Positions 31,208 to 33,765 of a stretch of DNA of 33,765 nt are shown in pieces (the stretch's first letter is position 1; each line of letters starts with the position of its first letter). The position numbers were made by a program, and so were the translations under genes. The stretch comes from JBEIJQ01 sp040380145 (GTDB taxonomy: Bacteria > Bacteroidota > Bacteroidia > Chitinophagales > Saprospiraceae): assembly GCA_040380145.1 (NCBI GenBank), contig JBEIJQ010000015.1:1-33765 (forward strand), written 5' to 3'. The notes below the pieces were generated by a model. The model was not told the origin of the DNA. It saw only the letters and a program-made list of their open reading frames with translations, and searched no databases.

Positions 31208-32896
31208 ATGGAAAAACCTCTGCTGGCCCTGCTATCGGCCTTTGTGATCGCGTCGCCCGCGTGGGCCCAGAATTCTTCGCCCATCCCCAGCGGTTCGGGC
31301 AGCCTCAGCCATTACCTTCTAGAACGGCAGGACATCTTGTCGGGTGGCGGCGAATGCACTGCCCTGCGCCCGTATATGCGCCGGCAGGCCGTGGCGGCCA
31401 ATTTTCCGGACGATACCTCGGTCGTACAGACCCTTGAGATTTCCCGTGACCAAGATTACCTCAACCGCGACAACTCGGATTTTCTGGGCGAGATGGAAGG
31501 TGCCTATGCTTCCAAAAAGCCTTTCCTCCGATATTTTTACCGCCATCCGGCCCATTTCTACCAGGTCAACCGCAAGCATTTCCGCTTGAGCATCAATCCC
31601 GTTCTGCATACCAAGATCGGCTACGAGAGCGAGACCGACGGCAGCGGTCTGCTGTTCGACAACCGCCGCGGACTGGAACTGCGCGGGCACATCGACGACA
31701 AGGTGTACTACTATGCACGCGTCGTGGAAAACCAGACCAAGTTCCCGACCTGGGCGATGCGCCGTGTGGCCGAAGACCAGGCCGTTCCCGGGGCGGGATA
31801 TTACAAGGAATACAACAGCATCCTGTCGGATGCTCCCCTCGACGGCTACGATTATCTGTTGGCGCAGGGGCTGATCGGGTTCAACATCACCAAGCATGTG
31901 GGCATCCAGTTCGGCCATGGGCGCAACTTCATCGGCGATGGCCACCGCTCGCTTTTCCTGTCGGACTTTTCGAACGATTATTTTTACCTGAAGATCAACA
32001 CCGAGGTCTGGCGCCTGCGCTACCAGAACATATTCGCCCAACTCACGGGTGATTACCTGCGCGGCGGCGACCGGCTGTTGCCCAAAAAATTCCTGGCCGC
32101 GCATTACCTCAGCGCGCGCATCGGCAAAAACCTCCAAGTGGGCGTTTTCGAGTCGGTGATGTTCAGCCGGCCCAACGGCGGCTTCGAGCTGCAGTACCTC
32201 AACCCGTTGATCCTGTACCGCACCGTGGAGCACAGCCTCGGCAGCCCCGATAATGTCCTGCTCGGCGCCAATGTGAAATGGAACCTGTTCAAACACCTGC
32301 AACTGTACGGACAGGTGCTGATGGATGAGTTCAACTTCAAGGAATTTTTCGGCAACTCGGGCTGGTGGGCCAACAAATACGGCATCCAAGCGGGCGCCAA
32401 GTACGTGGACATGTTCGGCGTGCGCGGGCTGGACGGACAGTTGGAATTCAACATGGTGCGGCCTTACACCTATACCCACAACGATTCCTCGGCCAACTAC
32501 ACCCACTACAACCAGCAACTGGCGCATCCCCTCGGGGCCAATTTCCGCGAACTGGTCGGCATCCTGCGCTATCAGCCCACCGGACGCCTGTTTTTTTACA
32601 CCCGGGTGAATTGGGCCGAAAAAGGCTTGGACAGTCTGGGTTCCAACTGGGGCGGGAACATTTTCATGAACAACAGCACCTACGAGCGCCCCTACGACAA
32701 TGTCATCGGCCAGGGTGTCCGGGCCAAGATGCTGATGCTGGATTTCCGCACCAGTTACATGCTTTTCCACAACTGTTTCGCCGACCTCCAGTTGTTGTAC
32801 CGGCAATTCCGCACCGATGTGGGCGAAAACCGCCGGAGCGTCGTGTTTTCGTTGGGGCTGCGGCTGAACTTGGCCGAAAGGGACTTGGATTTTTGA
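31208..32896 (+). CDS. Outer-membrane beta-barrel protein, Wzi-like
   Basis: The 562-residue protein has a signal peptide (cut near AWAQN, residue 21) and the alternating aromatic/polar strands of an outer-membrane barrel, ending RRSVVFSLGLRLNLAERDLDF. Segments such as GIQFGHGRNFIGDGHRSLFLSDFSNDYFYLKI and FVESVMFSRP-type FESVMFSRPNGGFELQYLNP resemble the Bacteroidota proteins annotated as capsule assembly Wzi family, which are widespread and mostly without shown function. An N-terminal segment of about 150 residues precedes the barrel. The ATG at 31208 directly precedes the signal peptide; the open frame further upstream is antisense to the lipoprotein gene. It is divergent from that gene across a 118-base gap. 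Confidence 0.75.
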   Translation: MEKPLLALLSAFVIASPAWAQNSSPIPSGSGSLSHYLLERQDILSGGGECTALRPYMRRQAVAANFPDDTSVVQTLEISRDQDYLNRDNSDFLGEMEGAYASKKPFLRYFYRHPAHFYQVNRKHFRLSINPVLHTKIGYESETDGSGLLFDNRRGLELRGHIDDKVYYYARVVENQTKFPTWAMRRVAEDQAVPGAGYYKEYNSILSDAPLDGYDYLLAQGLIGFNITKHVGIQFGHGRNFIGDGHRSLFLSDFSNDYFYLKINTEVWRLRYQNIFAQLTGDYLRGGDRLLPKKFLAAHYLSARIGKNLQVGVFESVMFSRPNGGFELQYLNPLILYRTVEHSLGSPDNVLLGANVKWNLFKHLQLYGQVLMDEFNFKEFFGNSGWWANKYGIQAGAKYVDMFGVRGLDGQLEFNMVRPYTYTHNDSSANYTHYNQQLAHPLGANFRELVGILRYQPTGRLFFYTRVNWAEKGLDSLGSNWGGNIFMNNSTYERPYDNVIGQGVRAKMLMLDFRTSYMLFHNCFADLQLLYRQFRTDVGENRRSVVFSLGLRLNLAERDLDF

Positions 32897-33051
32897 ACCG
32901 CGGCCGGACAAAACGGAAAAAATCGTCCGATCGTCCCGGAGCCGAGGCCGTTTTTGCGCGCGAAGTGTTTTCTTTGCACGGGAGATTTCCCGAAGGGCCC
33001 TTGGCGGGCCGAAAATTTTTTTCTTTTTGTTTTTTCCAAAAAACCGAACAC

Positions 33052-33447
33052 ATGGGATTTGAAGTCATGGGAAAGCTGCACCGAAAACTGGTGGAGCAGC
33101 AGGTTTCCGATAAGTTTCGCAAGCGCGAATTCGTCCTCGAGATCTTGGACGGGCAATATCCGCAGCACATCAAGTTTCAGCTGGTGCAGGACCGGGTGAA
33201 CCTGATCGATCAGTACAAGGAAGGCGACTCCATCAAGGTGTTTTTCGACCTCACCGGCCGCGAGTTCGACAAGGGCGGCGAAAAACTCTATTTCACCAAC
33301 CTGAGCTGTTGGAAAATCGAAGGCGGTGGCGCGCAGCAGGGCGGCACCGGCAAGTCCGATTCCGATTCGTGGGACCGGCCGGACAATGGGCCTGCACCCT
33401 CATGGGGCAAATCGATCGATCCGCTCGACGACGAAATTCCTTTTTAA
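33052..33447 (+). CDS. DUF3127 protein with an SSB-like acidic C-terminal tip
   Basis: The 131-residue protein has a DUF3127 domain (about 1-90, MGFEVMGKLHRKLVEQQVSDKFRKREFVLE to LYFTNLSCWKIEG), a Bacteroidota family predicted to be an OB-fold. A Gly/Ser/Asp-rich disordered linker follows, and the last residues are SIDPLDDEIPF. That ending closely copies the SSB C-terminal tip (DDDIPF), the peptide by which single-stranded DNA-binding protein recruits repair and replication partners. The start is ATG 33052; a T-run/A-run tract lies just upstream. Function of the family is not established, but single-strand DNA binding is a fair inference. Confidence 0.85.
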   Translation: MGFEVMGKLHRKLVEQQVSDKFRKREFVLEILDGQYPQHIKFQLVQDRVNLIDQYKEGDSIKVFFDLTGREFDKGGEKLYFTNLSCWKIEGGGAQQGGTGKSDSDSWDRPDNGPAPSWGKSIDPLDDEIPF

Positions 33448-33507
33448 GGGCCCGTCCTGATTTTCAAGATCGGGCGGAAAAACGAGTAAATTTTGTTTTC
33501 GGCAAAG

Positions 33508-33549
33508 TGAAGATTTCGCCTTGGCAAGCCTGCCAAGGCGAAATCTTCA
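33508..33549. repeat. Perfect 19-bp inverted repeat
   Basis: Arms TGAAGATTTCGCCTTGGCA (33508-33526) and TGCCAAGGCGAAATCTTCA (33531-33549) pair without mismatch around the loop AGCC. Neither strand has a T-run directly after the stem, so it is not a standard intrinsic terminator, although it lies 60 bases beyond the DUF3127 stop. Confidence 0.9.
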
Positions 33550-33674
33550 ACGGACCTAAAATTAGCCCAAAATTGTCATTAGACTCTTTTTGATCTGCTC
33601 AATTTGGGTCTTTATCGGGCTTTTTCAGCGGTAGCGTTTGGACGGTTCGCAAGGTGGTTTGTTCCTTGTTGGGC

Positions 33675-33764
33675 TTACTTTTTCTTTTTCTTGAAAAAAA
33701 ACTCGATTTGCGGGGCAGCGTTTGGGCCTCGGATCAGCGCCGTTTGCCGCAAATCATCCAACAG
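33675..33764 (-). CDS. Possible C-terminal fragment of a leftward gene
   Basis: From the right edge a minus-strand frame reads LLDDLRQTALIRGPNAAPQI followed by EFFF and five lysines, then TAA (33675-33677). Codon use is compatible with coding and the stop is followed by noncoding-looking DNA. Only 29 codons are visible and I recognise no family, so this may be a chance frame. Confidence 0.3.
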   Translation of the reverse strand: MLDDLRQTALIRGPNAAPQIEFFFKKKKK

Positions 33765-33765
33765 G

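Larger units (their letters stand above)
33448..33765. other. Intergenic region at the right edge
   Basis: This stretch holds a 19-bp hairpin at 33508-33549 and, at its right end, the possible tail of a leftward gene. The rest (33550-33670) shows no feature I can name. Confidence 0.5.

Noticed and set aside
31319..32911. 530-codon minus-strand open frame
   Set aside because: It lies opposite the Wzi-like barrel gene, has no recognisable domain and is a GC-driven shadow.

Overview
The window comes from a Bacteroidota chromosome, probably a GC-rich member of the Saprospiria/Chitinophagia side of the phylum; the rank below phylum is a guess. The evidence is a type IX secretion C-terminal sorting domain on a serine hydrolase, SprB-like repeats, a CarboxypepD_reg protein, DUF6702 and DUF3127 family proteins, A-rich leaders instead of Shine-Dalgarno sites, and several TAnnTTTG-type -7 promoter elements. 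Coding DNA is GC-rich, while intergenic DNA is strikingly rich in T-runs and A-runs.

Layout, left to right. Positions 1-3.3 kb hold the 3' part of a biotin-dependent acyl-CoA carboxylase alpha subunit and hemA. A leftward block (10.4 to 3.3 kb) encodes a penicillin/AHL-acylase family enzyme, a CarboxypepD_reg protein, a Nif3-family protein, a coiled-coil zinc-ribbon protein, a sugar-kinase-like/RapZ-C fusion and lptB. A divergent intergenic region at 10.7-10.85 kb separates a tandem CDGSH protein from tatA. Rightward genes follow: a LysM lytic transglycosylase behind a near-perfect sigma-54 promoter, an esterase, an Rrf2 regulator, a pyruvate dehydrogenase E2 and a TolC-type protein. Leftward again come a T9SS-exported serine hydrolase, an M16 peptidase lacking its zinc motif, and dnaA.

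Upstream of dnaA lies 0.9 kb of AT-rich noncoding DNA carrying three parS-like sites (21.5-21.7 kb), one of them inside a 36-bp near-perfect palindrome. A DUF6702 / HupE-UreJ / M1 metallopeptidase module follows; its HupE protein carries two SprB-like repeats. Then come an HD-domain protein and valS.

Between valS and a lipoprotein gene, about 29.5-30.15 kb, is what I read as the chromosomal origin. It has eight exact TTATCCACA DnaA boxes and at least five one-mismatch boxes in under 600 bp. At its right edge a tandem box pair, a short GC spacer and TAT/GAT triplets run into an AT tract, an arrangement like the Bacillus basal unwinding system. oriC is thus separated from dnaA by about 9 kb, with the parS sites between them: a compact replication and segregation neighbourhood.

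The right end carries a Wzi-like outer-membrane protein, a DUF3127 protein ending in an SSB-type acidic tip, and a strong 19-bp hairpin. I saw no rRNA, tRNA, CRISPR array or recognisable insertion sequence. Function calls rest on motif recognition by eye; no database search was run.
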